Origin: Paenibacillus periandrae
Lineage (GTDB): Bacteria; Bacillota; Bacilli; Paenibacillales; NBRC-103111
Direction: 5' to 3'
DNA length: 64,000 bases
NCBI RefSeq assembly: GCF_022458865.1
Contig: NZ_JAJNMU010000022.1
Coordinates: 1-64,000, forward strand
Shown: positions 8,265 through 16,372 of the stretch, in pieces
How the letters are laid out: the number at the start of each line of letters is the position of its first letter
Position numbering within the stretch: position 1 is the first letter of the stretch
Notes under the pieces: generated by a model
What the model was told of the DNA's origin: nothing
Database searches by the model: none
The model's input: only the letters and a program-made list of their open reading frames with translations
Position numbers and translations under genes: made by a program

Positions 8265-9128
8265 CTATGCCTGCTGCTGTCCGATCGTATTCAGTTCGGC
8301 AATATCGTCTGCGGACAAAATTACTTCAGCAGCTTTGGCGCTATTGGCAATACTGCTGCCACGACTTGCACCCGGTATCGGAATAATCACAGGAGAAAGC
8401 TGCAAAAGCCAGGCAAGAGCAACCTGTTGAGCGGACACCTCATATTTATTTGCTATACGAGAAAGGACGGGATTGCTGCCGATCTGACCTGCTTTGCTAA
8501 TACCATTAAGCGGGCTATAGGGTAAAAATGCGATTTGATTGGCCTCGCAGTATTTGAGAACATCGATTGATGAATGATCAAACAGATTCATTCGGTTTTG
8601 CACGCTGGTAACCTCAATGATCCCTTTGGCCTCCTCCAGATGGGCTACAGACACATTGGAAAGCCCAGCGTGAATCAGCTTGCCTTCCTTTTGCAATTCA
8701 GCCAACGCGCCAAGAGATTCTGCAAAAGGAACTGCGGGATCGGGACGATGGAATTGATACAATACGATTGAATCCAAACCGAGTGCCAATAGGCTATCCT
8801 CGCAAGCTTGACGCAAGTAGTCCGGATGACCGTTTGGTTCCCAGCGTCCATCAGGGCGTGTAAGGCCGCCTTTGGTGGCAACTATCGCTTGGGGATGCTG
8901 CTGCAAGGCTTTGGCTAACAATCGTTCATTATGACCAAAATCATCATTATTCAAGCAGTACGCATTGGCTGTATCAAAAAAGGTAATCCCTTGTTCGAGC
9001 GCAGTATGTATGGTCTTGATGCCTTCCTCTTCTGAAGGTCTGCCGTTGATCGATAAAGGCATGCCTCCCATACCGATAGCGCTAACAGAAAGGCCAGTCG
9101 AGCCTAATTGACGGTGTGGAACTGTCAT
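8265..9128 (-). CDS. aldo/keto reductase
   Basis: NADPH-dependent oxidoreductase with a TIM barrel, 287 residues. The N-terminal pattern RQLGSTGLSVSAIGMGGMP is typical. The catalytic tetrad is visible as Asp and Tyr in FFDTANAY, Lys in VATKGG and His in LYQFHRPD. The C-terminal IPIPGASRGSSIANS loop would hold the cofactor phosphate. GGAGG lies 10 nt upstream of the ATG at 9128. The substrate is not predictable. It is monocistronic, with its own terminator at 8184-8214. Confidence 0.93.
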   Translation of the reverse strand: MTVPHRQLGSTGLSVSAIGMGGMPLSINGRPSEEEGIKTIHTALEQGITFFDTANAYCLNNDDFGHNERLLAKALQQHPQAIVATKGGLTRPDGRWEPNGHPDYLRQACEDSLLALGLDSIVLYQFHRPDPAVPFAESLGALAELQKEGKLIHAGLSNVSVAHLEEAKGIIEVTSVQNRMNLFDHSSIDVLKYCEANQIAFLPYSPLNGISKAGQIGSNPVLSRIANKYEVSAQQVALAWLLQLSPVIIPIPGASRGSSIANSAKAAEVILSADDIAELNTIGQQQA

Positions 9129-9375
9129 ATTCTAATTCGCCTCCAATGGATCGTGATTTAAGCTGTATTCAATGCAATAGAAGCAAGTAAACATGATTTA
9201 CAGCTAAATCTATTGTACCAAGTATTTCCATATGATATAAGTAGTTAAGATAAATTGCGTTAGTTACTTTGATGTAATCATAAATTCATTTGTTATAGGT
9301 GGCGAAACAGGCTCAAACAAGTTTGGACGGAGACTTTTTTCTGACGATGCTTTGTGGTAAAATATTAGTTACCGC

Positions 9376-9452
9376 GTGCCCGTAGCTCAGTAGGATAGAG
9401 CGATAGTTTCCTAAACTGTAGGTCGGAGGTTCGATCCCTCTCGGGTACGCCA
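9376..9452 (+). tRNA. tRNA-Arg (anticodon CCT)
   Basis: 77-nt tRNA. Acceptor arms GTGCCCG and CGGGTAC pair, the D arm contains AGCTCAGTAGG, the anticodon loop is TTCCTAA, the T arm contains GAGGTTCGATCCCTC and CCA is encoded. Its last 20 bases recur at 12543-12573. Confidence 0.95.
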
Positions 9453-9463
9453 TTACTTTAAAA
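9433..9463 (+). repeat. tRNA-Arg 3'-end direct repeat, copy 1
   Basis: The 31 bp at 9433-9463 (T arm, acceptor 3' strand, CCA and 11 bp beyond) match 12543-12573 at 28 positions, with 19 bp identical starting GTACGCCATTAC. The two copies flank a 3.1-kb sigma/anti-sigma module, as attL/attR would flank a tRNA-integrated element. Confidence 0.75.
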
Positions 9464-9466
9464 GTT

Positions 9467-9494
9467 AAAGCCACTCCTCGGAGTGGCTTTTTTG
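9467..9494 (+). terminator. tRNA-Arg terminator
   Basis: AAAGCCACTCC/GGAGTGGCTTT stem followed by T residues, right after the tRNA. Confidence 0.85.
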
Positions 9495-9607
9495 TATTTA
9501 TATGCCTCTTGAGCAGCTAGTAACGTGTATCAACGTATGCTGCACACGCTGTATGATCAGTCGAGCAGGACCTACAGTATAACTGCACGAAATTTTTTGG
9601 GGAATAA

Positions 9608-9632
9608 GAAAGTTTTTCCTTTTAACTTCGTC
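9608..9632 (+). promoter_or_regulatory. possible ECF-type promoter of the sigma operon
   Basis: GAAAG (9608-9612), 16 bp, CGTC (9629-9632), loosely like ECF promoters (TGAAAC..CGTC). Autoregulation is common for such sigma factors. This is a tentative reading. Confidence 0.3.
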
Positions 9633-9661
9633 ATACTTAAGTGTAAGGACAAAAAGGACTC

Positions 9662-9675
9662 ATGCTGCGCAGCAT
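9662..9675. other. palindrome ahead of the sigma gene
   Basis: ATGCTGCGCAGCAT is a perfect 14-bp palindrome about 12 bp before the ribosome-binding site of the ECF sigma gene. It could be an operator or an mRNA hairpin. Confidence 0.4.
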
Positions 9676-9699
9676 ATCTTTTTGGATAGGAGGGCGAAA

Positions 9700-10269
9700 A
9701 TGCAGGAAGACCAGGAAACTATAGATCGCATACTTAGCGGAGATAAGCAGGCTTTTGCCCTAATTATCAATAAATACAAGGGACGGGTATTTTCCCTTCT
9801 TCGAAAAATGCTCGGCCCATCGCCTGACATACAGGATATTGCCCAAGAGATTTTTATTAAAGCCTACAACCATCTACAGGAATATAAGCCTGAGAACAGC
9901 TTTTCTGCCTGGTTATATCGAATCACCGCTAATCGGTCTGTCGACGAGCTTCGTAAACGCAAGCGTACACCCAGCTTAATCGATTTCGACTTGGAAATAA
10001 CCCATCGTGATACGCCGGAAACCAGTTATCTGGAAAAAGAACGTAAAGCTTCTCTGGAAAAATTAATTGAGGAGCTGGATCCAGATCAACGTGCGGTGTT
10101 TGTGCTGCGGCATCAGCAGTTTCTGAGCTATGAGGAAATCGGTGAGCAACTATCGCTCCCAGTGAGCACAGTGCAAATGCGTCTCCATCGCGCACGATTG
10201 AAATTGCGTAAAAGCCTGAACGCATCAAGAGAAAGGGGGGAGTCCTTGTATGAAATGTATGGAAACTAA
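9700..10269 (+). CDS. ECF RNA polymerase sigma factor
   Basis: 189-residue sigma-70 family protein. Region 2 (about 20-90) contains DIAQEIFIKAYNHL and FSAWLYRITANRSVDELRK. Region 4 (about 125-175) contains LSYEEIGEQLSLPVSTVQMRL, a helix-turn-helix for -35 recognition. It resembles the SigW/SigX group. ATG 9700 follows AGGAGGG (9688-9694); an upstream in-frame TTG (9682) lies before the ribosome-binding site. The gene overlaps the next one, a membrane anti-sigma factor, by 20 bp, which implies coupled translation. A palindrome lies just upstream. The module is bounded by repeats of the tRNA-Arg 3' end. Confidence 0.92.
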   Translation: MQEDQETIDRILSGDKQAFALIINKYKGRVFSLLRKMLGPSPDIQDIAQEIFIKAYNHLQEYKPENSFSAWLYRITANRSVDELRKRKRTPSLIDFDLEITHRDTPETSYLEKERKASLEKLIEELDPDQRAVFVLRHQQFLSYEEIGEQLSLPVSTVQMRLHRARLKLRKSLNASRERGESLYEMYGN

Positions 10270-12490
10270 CCCTCTGAACGCATATATGGAAGGCCGGCTT
10301 CCCCATTCTGAAAGTATTCGGTTTGAAAAACATCTGGAAAGCTGCAAGGATTGTCAGCTGCATTTGGAGCAATGGATAAGTAAACATGACGATTTTGAGG
10401 ATTCATCGGAGGAAGAGGGACTGGATGAAGCGTTCATGCAAAATATTATGGATCAGCTCACACCATACACGCCTTCGGAAGAAACGGATCTCGCTGAAGT
10501 TGTGAAAAAAGCACCCCAACTAATCAATTGGAAAAAAAGGAGCCTCGATATTATGAAAAAAATCACGATAGCCGCCGTCGGATTGGCCGTAGTCATCTCT
10601 TTAGGAACCTATGTATCGCCTACTTTTGCGGAATACGTAAAAAGTTTTTTCAATAATGCTGAACAAGTCGATCCAGGGATGAAAAATGCTTATAACGAAG
10701 GCTTTGTAAAGCCGTCGGATCTGAAAGTGACAGATCAGGGAATCACCTTGGAGGTAAAGGAAATTTTGGCGGATACGCTGCGGATTGCCATCATCTGCGA
10801 AGCCAAGGATCTAGACGGAAACCCGCTTGACTTGGAGAAAGTGAAAGACCTGCAGTTTATTATCAAGGACATTACGGGGAATCAGTTAATTGACCCCAAT
10901 ATGGGGGGATGGGTTACCAGCAAGAAAGGCGATCAACTGATGATAGAACGGGCATTGACAGAGGCGATCACCGGAGAGAAGAAGCTGCCGGATGAAGTGA
11001 TCGTTGAACTTAGCTGGAAGAAAATTGGCGAGGTTTCCGGGAACTGGGTTTTGAATGTCCCGATTGATATGGTTAAAGCCAAGGCCGTTACGAAGACGAT
11101 AGAGATCAATAAGCAATACACAGCTCCACAAGGGTTAATAATCGATTTGAAAAGAATGGATCTGGCTCCAAGCTTAACGCTGCTTTCGCTGGCAACCCAA
11201 TTGACTCCGGAGATAGCTCAGCAGAAAAAAGATATCATCATCGCCAACGGATTGACGGAGGAGCTTAAGAGAGGTGAGCCACTATTGCCATTCATGCTTG
11301 CACACGAAATCCAGGACTATAAGGTCGTTTACGAGTTTCTTGACCAAGAAGGCAAGGTGGTAGCAGCATGGGATGAGATAAGCGATAAAAACCTGAGTAT
11401 TCGAAAAAATAACATCAATAATGGGATGGGCGGTTTGGGAGACGCATCGGGTATGAAATGGTGGCACGCGTTTGCGCCGTTAATCGACAAACCGGAGCAG
11501 CTTACGTTCAAGCTTTATGCCATCTATACGAAAGAGCTTGCCGATTTCAGCATTAAGCTGAACCTTGCCGATTTAAATAAAAAACAGATTGAGACAGTAA
11601 ATAACGGAAGTAAGCTCACTTTTAGCAGCTTTTCTGTCAAAGAGGATGAGAAAGAAACAGACTTTGACGGGCAGCCTGTCATGGGTAAAGGTGGAATTAT
11701 TAACATTCAGGCAGAGCTTGCCAAAGATATAATCGGATTGAGTGTATGGCAGGCTAAGGACGAGAATGGTAAGGAGTACAATGCAAGATTGGAGAAAAAA
11801 TCGACCTTAAATGAAGATGGTACTGTCAGCTTTCAAGGTGTACTGGTCATCGATCAACTGCTTCAGCAGCCAAAGGAGCTGACCCTATCCTACCATATTG
11901 CGGAAAAGCAAAATAAAGATGTGAATTGGCAAGTGCACATCGATATGAATACAACAGAATCTACATCAATCGTTGGAGATATAGTCAAAGAGAAGGCTCC
12001 TGAGGAGCTGCAGCCGGAGCCACAGCAGCCAGCGAAGCCACAGCCGGAGCCACAGCAGCCAGCGAAGCCGCAGCCGGAGCCACAGCAGCCAACGAAGCCG
12101 CAACCGGAACCGCAGCAGCCAGTGAATCCACAACCGGAACCGCAGCAGCCGGAGCCACGGCAGCCGGTGAAGTACGTTAATGCTGAGGATGAAGCAGCTA
12201 TAAAAGGCTGGCATCTCACTGATACTATTGACTTGCTGTTTATATCACCGAAGGAATTAAAGAGGATTTATAATATTGACTTCATCGTTCATAATGCTGC
12301 GAAAGATAAGTATGGGGTTTATGAGATGGCTTTCTATGACCTAAAGAGCCAAAAAGTACTGAGTGTCATCAAATTCAACGATGTTGAAATCGGAACGAAG
12401 ATAGGAGTTGAAGGCTTCGAATTCTTACAACTAAGTGACGGTCCTTACATCAGAATAGAAGATTTAAAGAAAGCGGGTTTTATCAAATAG
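10250..12490 (+). CDS. membrane-anchored anti-sigma factor with zf-HC2, DUF4179-like region and Pro-rich repeats
   Basis: A 746-residue protein, far larger than a standard anti-sigma factor (about 200-350). Residues 1-40 hold an anti-sigma zinc finger (His28, Cys32, Cys35 in KHLESCKDC) that should bind the preceding ECF sigma factor inside the cell. One transmembrane helix (about 103-125) follows. The outer part begins with a DUF4179-like domain (about 125-330) and a further beta-rich region to about 575. A spacer of five 10-residue repeats (PEPQQPAKPQ type, 588-637) leads to a distinct C-terminal domain of about 105 residues. I infer a sensor whose Pro-rich arm spans the cell wall. The trigger is unknown. 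Confidence 0.85.
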   Translation: MKCMETNPLNAYMEGRLPHSESIRFEKHLESCKDCQLHLEQWISKHDDFEDSSEEEGLDEAFMQNIMDQLTPYTPSEETDLAEVVKKAPQLINWKKRSLDIMKKITIAAVGLAVVISLGTYVSPTFAEYVKSFFNNAEQVDPGMKNAYNEGFVKPSDLKVTDQGITLEVKEILADTLRIAIICEAKDLDGNPLDLEKVKDLQFIIKDITGNQLIDPNMGGWVTSKKGDQLMIERALTEAITGEKKLPDEVIVELSWKKIGEVSGNWVLNVPIDMVKAKAVTKTIEINKQYTAPQGLIIDLKRMDLAPSLTLLSLATQLTPEIAQQKKDIIIANGLTEELKRGEPLLPFMLAHEIQDYKVVYEFLDQEGKVVAAWDEISDKNLSIRKNNINNGMGGLGDASGMKWWHAFAPLIDKPEQLTFKLYAIYTKELADFSIKLNLADLNKKQIETVNNGSKLTFSSFSVKEDEKETDFDGQPVMGKGGIINIQAELAKDIIGLSVWQAKDENGKEYNARLEKKSTLNEDGTVSFQGVLVIDQLLQQPKELTLSYHIAEKQNKDVNWQVHIDMNTTESTSIVGDIVKEKAPEELQPEPQQPAKPQPEPQQPAKPQPEPQQPTKPQPEPQQPVNPQPEPQQPEPRQPVKYVNAEDEAAIKGWHLTDTIDLLFISPKELKRIYNIDFIVHNAAKDKYGVYEMAFYDLKSQKVLSVIKFNDVEIGTKIGVEGFEFLQLSDGPYIRIEDLKKAGFIK
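12011..12160 (+). repeat. 30-bp tandem repeat encoding PEPQQPAKPQ units
   Basis: Five in-register 30-bp units beginning at 12011, 12041, 12071, 12101 and 12131. The first three are nearly identical (CAGCCGGAGCCACAGCAGCC then AGCGAAGCC-type), and later copies diverge. Copy number is likely to vary between strains by slippage without loss of frame. Confidence 0.9.
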
Positions 12491-12542
12491 ATATATTTAA
12501 CTTGAGTTGGTATTTTTCTTGAAAAAATAAAAACGACCACAA

Positions 12543-12573
12543 GATCTCTCTCAAGTACGCCATTACTTTAAAA
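12543..12573 (+). repeat. tRNA-Arg 3'-end direct repeat, copy 2
   Basis: A partial, non-functional copy of the tRNA-Arg 3' end (see 9433-9463) with T-arm and acceptor bases altered at three positions. It lies 52 bp after the anti-sigma stop. No integrase gene lies between the copies. Confidence 0.75.
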
Positions 12574-12614
12574 ACGAACTGACTCAAGTTCGGAAGATTA
12601 AAACAGTAACTGAA

Positions 12615-12655
12615 GGACGTTCTCTTACGGGAAACTGTAGGTGAACGTCCTCTTT
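12615..12655 (+). terminator. possible terminator downstream of the anti-sigma gene
   Basis: GGACGTTC (12615-12622) pairs with GAACGTCC (12643-12650), then TCTTT. The T tract is short. Confidence 0.45.
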
Positions 12656-12685
12656 ACGTTCTGACGAAGAATCCTTATTTTCCAC

Positions 12686-12716
12686 TTGACTAATCTGTGT
12701 ATCAATCGGTTATAAT
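12686..12716 (+). promoter_or_regulatory. yolD-like gene promoter
   Basis: TTGACT (12686-12691) and a perfect TATAAT (12711-12716) with a longer than usual 19-bp spacer. The SOS box follows immediately. Confidence 0.55.
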
Positions 12717-12718
12717 AA

Positions 12719-12730
12719 GAACAAATGTTC
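12719..12730. promoter_or_regulatory. LexA (SOS/Cheo) box
   Basis: GAACAAATGTTC is a perfect palindrome that fits the Gram-positive LexA operator core GAAC-N4-GTTC. It starts two bases after the -10 element, a position where LexA would block transcription. Confidence 0.7.
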
Positions 12731-12750
12731 CTATTTTGGAGGTTATACAT

Positions 12751-13008
12751 ATGAATTTGAGTAAGCACTATCGATCGAAATTAACAGAAAATGAACAATC
12801 AGAATTATTCGGACGCTTGTTGTCTTCGCAATTTAACAATTTGAGCGTGAATATTACATTATTCGGAGAGTATGAGGACCGACGAATAACCGGAATCGTA
12901 ACTGGAATAGACCCGCGGCATCAACTTATTAAAATCGAGACAACGGGTACAAAATGGGATTGGCATCTTATCGACTTGGCGAATGTAGTTGAGGTTGAGT
13001 TTGAGTAA
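12751..13008 (+). CDS. YolD-like family protein
   Basis: An 85-residue small protein. The family pattern is visible: a KLTENEQSELFGRLL N-terminal helix, a strand with a GEYEDRRITG turn, a GIVTGIDPRHQLIKIE segment and a terminal WHLIDLANVVEVEFE. YolD-like proteins are often encoded beside Y-family DNA polymerases and are LexA-controlled in Bacillus; here no polymerase is adjacent, but a LexA box is present. GGAGG (12739-12743) precedes ATG 12751; an ORF start at 12697 lies upstream of the promoter and is not used. The biochemical role is unknown; a DNA-damage response role is inferred. Confidence 0.78.
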   Translation: MNLSKHYRSKLTENEQSELFGRLLSSQFNNLSVNITLFGEYEDRRITGIVTGIDPRHQLIKIETTGTKWDWHLIDLANVVEVEFE

Positions 13009-13051
13009 AAGCGGCTGTTGCATACGTAATTGACGTGTTTCGTTTACTTTG

Positions 13052-13879
13052 TTACGTCCGCTGAATCATACGTTCAAGATGCATCGCCAAAAAACCTATT
13101 TCATCCTCAGGTACTGTCTTGCCAAGTGAATCATTCAAGTACATAGACAAAACAACCGCTTTCAGGTATGTGTCTCCGTACTCCACTTTGATTTTATCGA
13201 GCAGGGGATTCTGAATGGTCTTCCCTTGTTTGACCCGTTCAATTAAACTTTTCAAATGGCTGATGAAACGGACCGTAGAGAAGGAGTCGTCAAAGCTGTA
13301 CCCAAGCTCCCTCGCTTCTTCAATGATCTTGGACACCAGCTTGACCACGGTCAATGATTCCGAGCCTTTTTCTTTATTACGTGCTCCGTTAAAATGCATC
13401 GCGAGGAAAGCCACCTCATCCTCAGGAAGTGTAGCATCCAAATGATCGTTCAAAAAATCGACAGAACGTTTGGCTACCCGATATTCCTCAGGGTACATAT
13501 ATTGGATCTCATAGGCAAACGGATTCGTAATATAAATCCCGCGTTTTTGCCGTTCTACGGCAAAGTTGATATGATCGACAAGCGAGGCATGGATCGTTTC
13601 GGAGAATTCGCCCTCGAGCATTCCTTGTGCATATGCAATGACCTCTTCGGTAATTCCGATAATTTTTACATCAACGGCGTTCAGAATTTGCTCATAGCTT
13701 TTCATAACTTCCGATGTGTGGAGCAGGAACTCCTGGGTAATATAAATATCGTCAATAATCATACCGGGTTCCTTTTTAAATCCGATCCCTTTGCCAAAGG
13801 CAATCGAGTTTTTTCCGGTGGACAGGTGCGCCAAGACTACATTATGAGAAAGAACATGAATAATCGTGCGCTCAATCAT
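13052..13879 (-). CDS. BglG/GlcT-family transcription antiterminator (CAT-PRD-PRD)
   Basis: 275 residues. The N-terminal RNA-binding CAT domain (1-55) includes SHNVVLAHLSTGKNSIAFGKGIGF. Two PTS regulation domains follow (about 65-170 and 175-275). Each has conserved His residues, seen in FLAMHFNGARN (PRD1) and FLAMHLERM (PRD2). It would bind a ribonucleic antiterminator in a PTS mRNA and be controlled by HPr/EII phosphorylation. Its ATG overlaps the end of the PTS permease gene by 8 bp, so its cognate system is almost surely that permease. It is more GlcT-like than LicT-like in context, but the substrate is not certain. Confidence 0.9.
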   Translation of the reverse strand: MIERTIIHVLSHNVVLAHLSTGKNSIAFGKGIGFKKEPGMIIDDIYITQEFLLHTSEVMKSYEQILNAVDVKIIGITEEVIAYAQGMLEGEFSETIHASLVDHINFAVERQKRGIYITNPFAYEIQYMYPEEYRVAKRSVDFLNDHLDATLPEDEVAFLAMHFNGARNKEKGSESLTVVKLVSKIIEEARELGYSFDDSFSTVRFISHLKSLIERVKQGKTIQNPLLDKIKVEYGDTYLKAVVLSMYLNDSLGKTVPEDEIGFLAMHLERMIQRT

Positions 13880-15353
13880 AGGTTACCTCCGCACTATTGG
13901 GATTCCGCGTTGCCAGGGACGGCAATAGTTTCTTCATGGACTCTCTGATCTGCTCCGATTCTGTTCCAAATACAAGATGAACATTCCCTTTTCCGAGTCG
14001 AATCACCCCAATGGCTCCCAGCTCTTTGAGCTCGGGCTCTTTGATCAAGCTCTCGTCCTTAACCAAGAGTCTTAGCCTGGTTATGCATGCATCTACGGAA
14101 ACAATATTTGAAACGCCCCCGATGTTAAGCAGGATGCTTGTGGTTCGGTCTTTTTTGGTCCCGGGAATAACAAGCGTTTCATCTGCGGTAACTTCATGAG
14201 CTCCTTCTTTCGCCAATTCACTTCCAGGTGTTTCAAAGTGGAAAAATCGTATGAAAGTGCGGAAGGTGAAGTAATACACCACAAAATAGATCAATCCGAC
14301 AATCAAGATCCAGTACAGCTTGGAAGAAAAATTCAAATTCATCGCCATATCAATAAATCCGGCCGAAAAGCCAAATCCGAGCTTCGCTTGCAGCATATTC
14401 ATAATCATCATGGAGCATCCGGTAAGCAGTGCGTGAATCACATAGAGACCTGGAGCGACGAACATAAAGGCAAACTCGATCGGTTCCGTTACCCCGGTAA
14501 GAATGCTTGTTAGCCCTGCACTGTATAATACCGGCACGATTGTAGAGCGATTGGAAGGATGCACCCCTTTAATCATGGCAAGCACTGCGGCCGGAAGGCC
14601 GAACATCATAACAGGATAGAAGCCCGTCATAAACATTCCGGCTGTAGGATCTCCGGCAAAATAGCGCGTCATATCCCCTGTAACCGCTCTCCCTGCGGGC
14701 GTCACGTAATTCCCGATTTGAAACCAGGCAATATTGTTAAGGATATGATGCAATCCTGTTGGGATTAATAGTCGATTCAGAAACCCGTAGACGAATACTC
14801 CCGGACTTCCCGCATCTACGATCCATATGCCGAATTGATTAATGGCAATCTGCACAGGGGGCCAAATAAACCCCATGATGACACCAAAAACAACCATGGC
14901 AAGAGAGGTGATTAAAGGGATGAACCGCCTTCCGCCAAAGAAGCCGAGCGCTTTCGGCAGCTTAATATTGTGAAATTTCTCGAAAAAGGTTGCTGAAATG
15001 ACGCCGCAGAAAATACCTCCAAGAATGCCCATATCCAATTTCTCCACAACACCTGGAGCGCCTGTTTCGAAGTGCTTCAAGACATTATTGAAAACCAGAT
15101 AACCTGCCGTTGCCGCCAAAGCTGCGATGCCTTCACCTGATGTTAGGCCTATCGCAATGCCGATAGCAAACAGCAGCGAGAGGTTATCGAATATGGCGCT
15201 TCCACCCGATCCGCATATTTGCGCAAAGTGCAGCAGAATCGGATTGTCGAACTTAATCGATCCAATGCGCAGCAGTATCGCCGCGACAGGAAGGACGGCA
15301 ATGGGGATCATTAACGAGCGTCCTATTTGCTGCAGCATATACATGAGCCTCAT
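13872..15353 (-). CDS. PTS transporter, EIICB (glucose/N-acetylglucosamine family)
   Basis: About 493 residues. The IIC domain (1-375, ten or so membrane segments) begins LQQIGRSLMIPIAVLPVAAILLRIG. It contains PTGLHHILNNIAWFQIG and GVTEPIEFAFMF, which are typical of the glucose/GlcNAc group. A linker leads to a IIB domain (about 410-490) with the phosphorylated Cys in VSVDACITRLRLLVKD. No IIA domain is fused, so a separate EIIA must act with it. The exact start is uncertain: ATGs at codons 4, 7 and 9 of the open frame all give plausible proteins, and GGTGG sits before the first. A strong hairpin lies upstream (15426-15464). Confidence 0.92.
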   Translation of the reverse strand: MRLMYMLQQIGRSLMIPIAVLPVAAILLRIGSIKFDNPILLHFAQICGSGGSAIFDNLSLLFAIGIAIGLTSGEGIAALAATAGYLVFNNVLKHFETGAPGVVEKLDMGILGGIFCGVISATFFEKFHNIKLPKALGFFGGRRFIPLITSLAMVVFGVIMGFIWPPVQIAINQFGIWIVDAGSPGVFVYGFLNRLLIPTGLHHILNNIAWFQIGNYVTPAGRAVTGDMTRYFAGDPTAGMFMTGFYPVMMFGLPAAVLAMIKGVHPSNRSTIVPVLYSAGLTSILTGVTEPIEFAFMFVAPGLYVIHALLTGCSMMIMNMLQAKLGFGFSAGFIDMAMNLNFSSKLYWILIVGLIYFVVYYFTFRTFIRFFHFETPGSELAKEGAHEVTADETLVIPGTKKDRTTSILLNIGGVSNIVSVDACITRLRLLVKDESLIKEPELKELGAIGVIRLGKGNVHLVFGTESEQIRESMKKLLPSLATRNPNSAEVTYD

Positions 15354-15387
15354 TCCAGCCACCCACTTTTTTCTTAGTATAAAAAAT

Positions 15388-15415
15388 CTTATATGATTTA
15401 TAAATACCTGTACAA
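15388..15415 (-). promoter_or_regulatory. possible PTS gene promoter
   Basis: On the minus strand, TTGTAC (15415-15410), 16 bp, TATAAG (15393-15388). It lies between the hairpin and the PTS gene. Weak. Confidence 0.3.
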
Positions 15416-15425
15416 TAAGAAATTA

Positions 15426-15464
15426 CACCTCCCTAAATCGAATTTTTTCGATGTAGAGTAGGTG
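15426..15464 (-). terminator. strong hairpin between ABC and PTS genes
   Basis: On the minus strand CACCT, CTCTA and ATCGAA pair in turn with TTCGAT, TAGGG and AGGTG around an AAAA loop. Only a broken T tract follows, so it may be a weak terminator or a processing/antitermination site for the PTS gene downstream. Confidence 0.45.
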
Positions 15465-15499
15465 CTTCTTATGGGGGAAATCATGCGATTACAATCGTT

Positions 15500-16345
15500 T
15501 CATTTCACGGCTCCAGCAGTAATTCCACTTGCGATCTGTTTCTGGAAAAAGACGTACATAATGAGAACCGGGACAATCGTGATCAGCAAAGCTGCAAATA
15601 ACGGTCCCCATTCTGTGCGGTACTGCATCTCGGCCTGCATGACGGCAATTCCGATTGGCAATGTGTATTTCTCCGGATCATTCGTCAGAATGGTACCGAC
15701 AATATATTCGTTCCATGTAGTCAGTACGGTCATGATCCCTACCGTAATGAGACCTGGCTGCGACAGCGGCAGCATGATTCTGAAGAAGATTCCGAAATCC
15801 GAGCATCCGTCAATGGATGCGGCCTCTGCAAGCTCCTTCGGTAGCGATTTATAAAATCCTACGAGGACAAAAATCCCAAAAGGCAGCGCGCTCGCCGCAT
15901 ATACCAGTATAAGTCCGGTCCATGTATTGATCAAATGAAGGTCATTTATTAAGAAAAATAAAGGGATAAGCGCCAGGTTAAACGGTACCATCATGGATGC
16001 GATGTAAATTACGTATAAGAGGCTGCTGCCCTTAAACACATATCTGGCCAATATATAAGCCGTAGTAGCCGCTAAAAGCAGAGACAGCAGCGTACCGCCC
16101 AACGTAACTACAATCGAATTGATGAAGTACGTACCAAAATGATATTTGCTCCACACATAGGAGAAATTCGACCATAATAAAGGCGCTGCTGGCAAGGCCC
16201 AAGGCTTATTTAAGAAAAATTGCTCATTATTTTTCAATGCGTCCAATAACGTCCAAAGCAGCGGATAAAGAACGCTTATACTCCAAATAAGGAGAACAGA
16301 TCTGGATAAAAATTTGAGCAGCGGGTTATTGATTTGCTGATTCAT
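15500..16345 (-). CDS. carbohydrate ABC transporter permease (MalG-like)
   Basis: 281-residue inner-membrane subunit of a CUT1-family sugar importer. Six predicted membrane helices are present, and the cytoplasmic EAA loop ELAEAASIDGCSDFGIFFRI docks the ATPase. GGAGGG lies upstream of the ATG at 16345. It is the third gene of an operon with the MalF-like permease (27 bp upstream) and the binding protein. No ATPase gene is adjacent, as is common in Bacillales, where MsmX-like ATPases are shared. Confidence 0.93.
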   Translation of the reverse strand: MNQQINNPLLKFLSRSVLLIWSISVLYPLLWTLLDALKNNEQFFLNKPWALPAAPLLWSNFSYVWSKYHFGTYFINSIVVTLGGTLLSLLLAATTAYILARYVFKGSSLLYVIYIASMMVPFNLALIPLFFLINDLHLINTWTGLILVYAASALPFGIFVLVGFYKSLPKELAEAASIDGCSDFGIFFRIMLPLSQPGLITVGIMTVLTTWNEYIVGTILTNDPEKYTLPIGIAVMQAEMQYRTEWGPLFAALLITIVPVLIMYVFFQKQIASGITAGAVK

Positions 16346-16372
16346 GATCGCCCTCCTTCGGAACTGTAATCA

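Noticed and set aside
9662..9675. Palindrome ATGCTGCGCAGCAT as a terminator of the tRNA-Arg transcript
   Set aside because: The tRNA already has a strong terminator at 9467-9494 and no T tract follows the palindrome; it is kept only as a possible operator or hairpin.
11890..12219. Minus-strand Cys/Gly-rich open frame over the Pro-rich repeat
   Set aside because: It is the antisense shadow of the PEPQQPAKPQ repeat, with no start signals of its own.
15388..15464. GlcT-type RAT antiterminator element before the PTS gene
   Set aside because: A strong hairpin is present but I could not recognise the RAT consensus, so it is not called as such.
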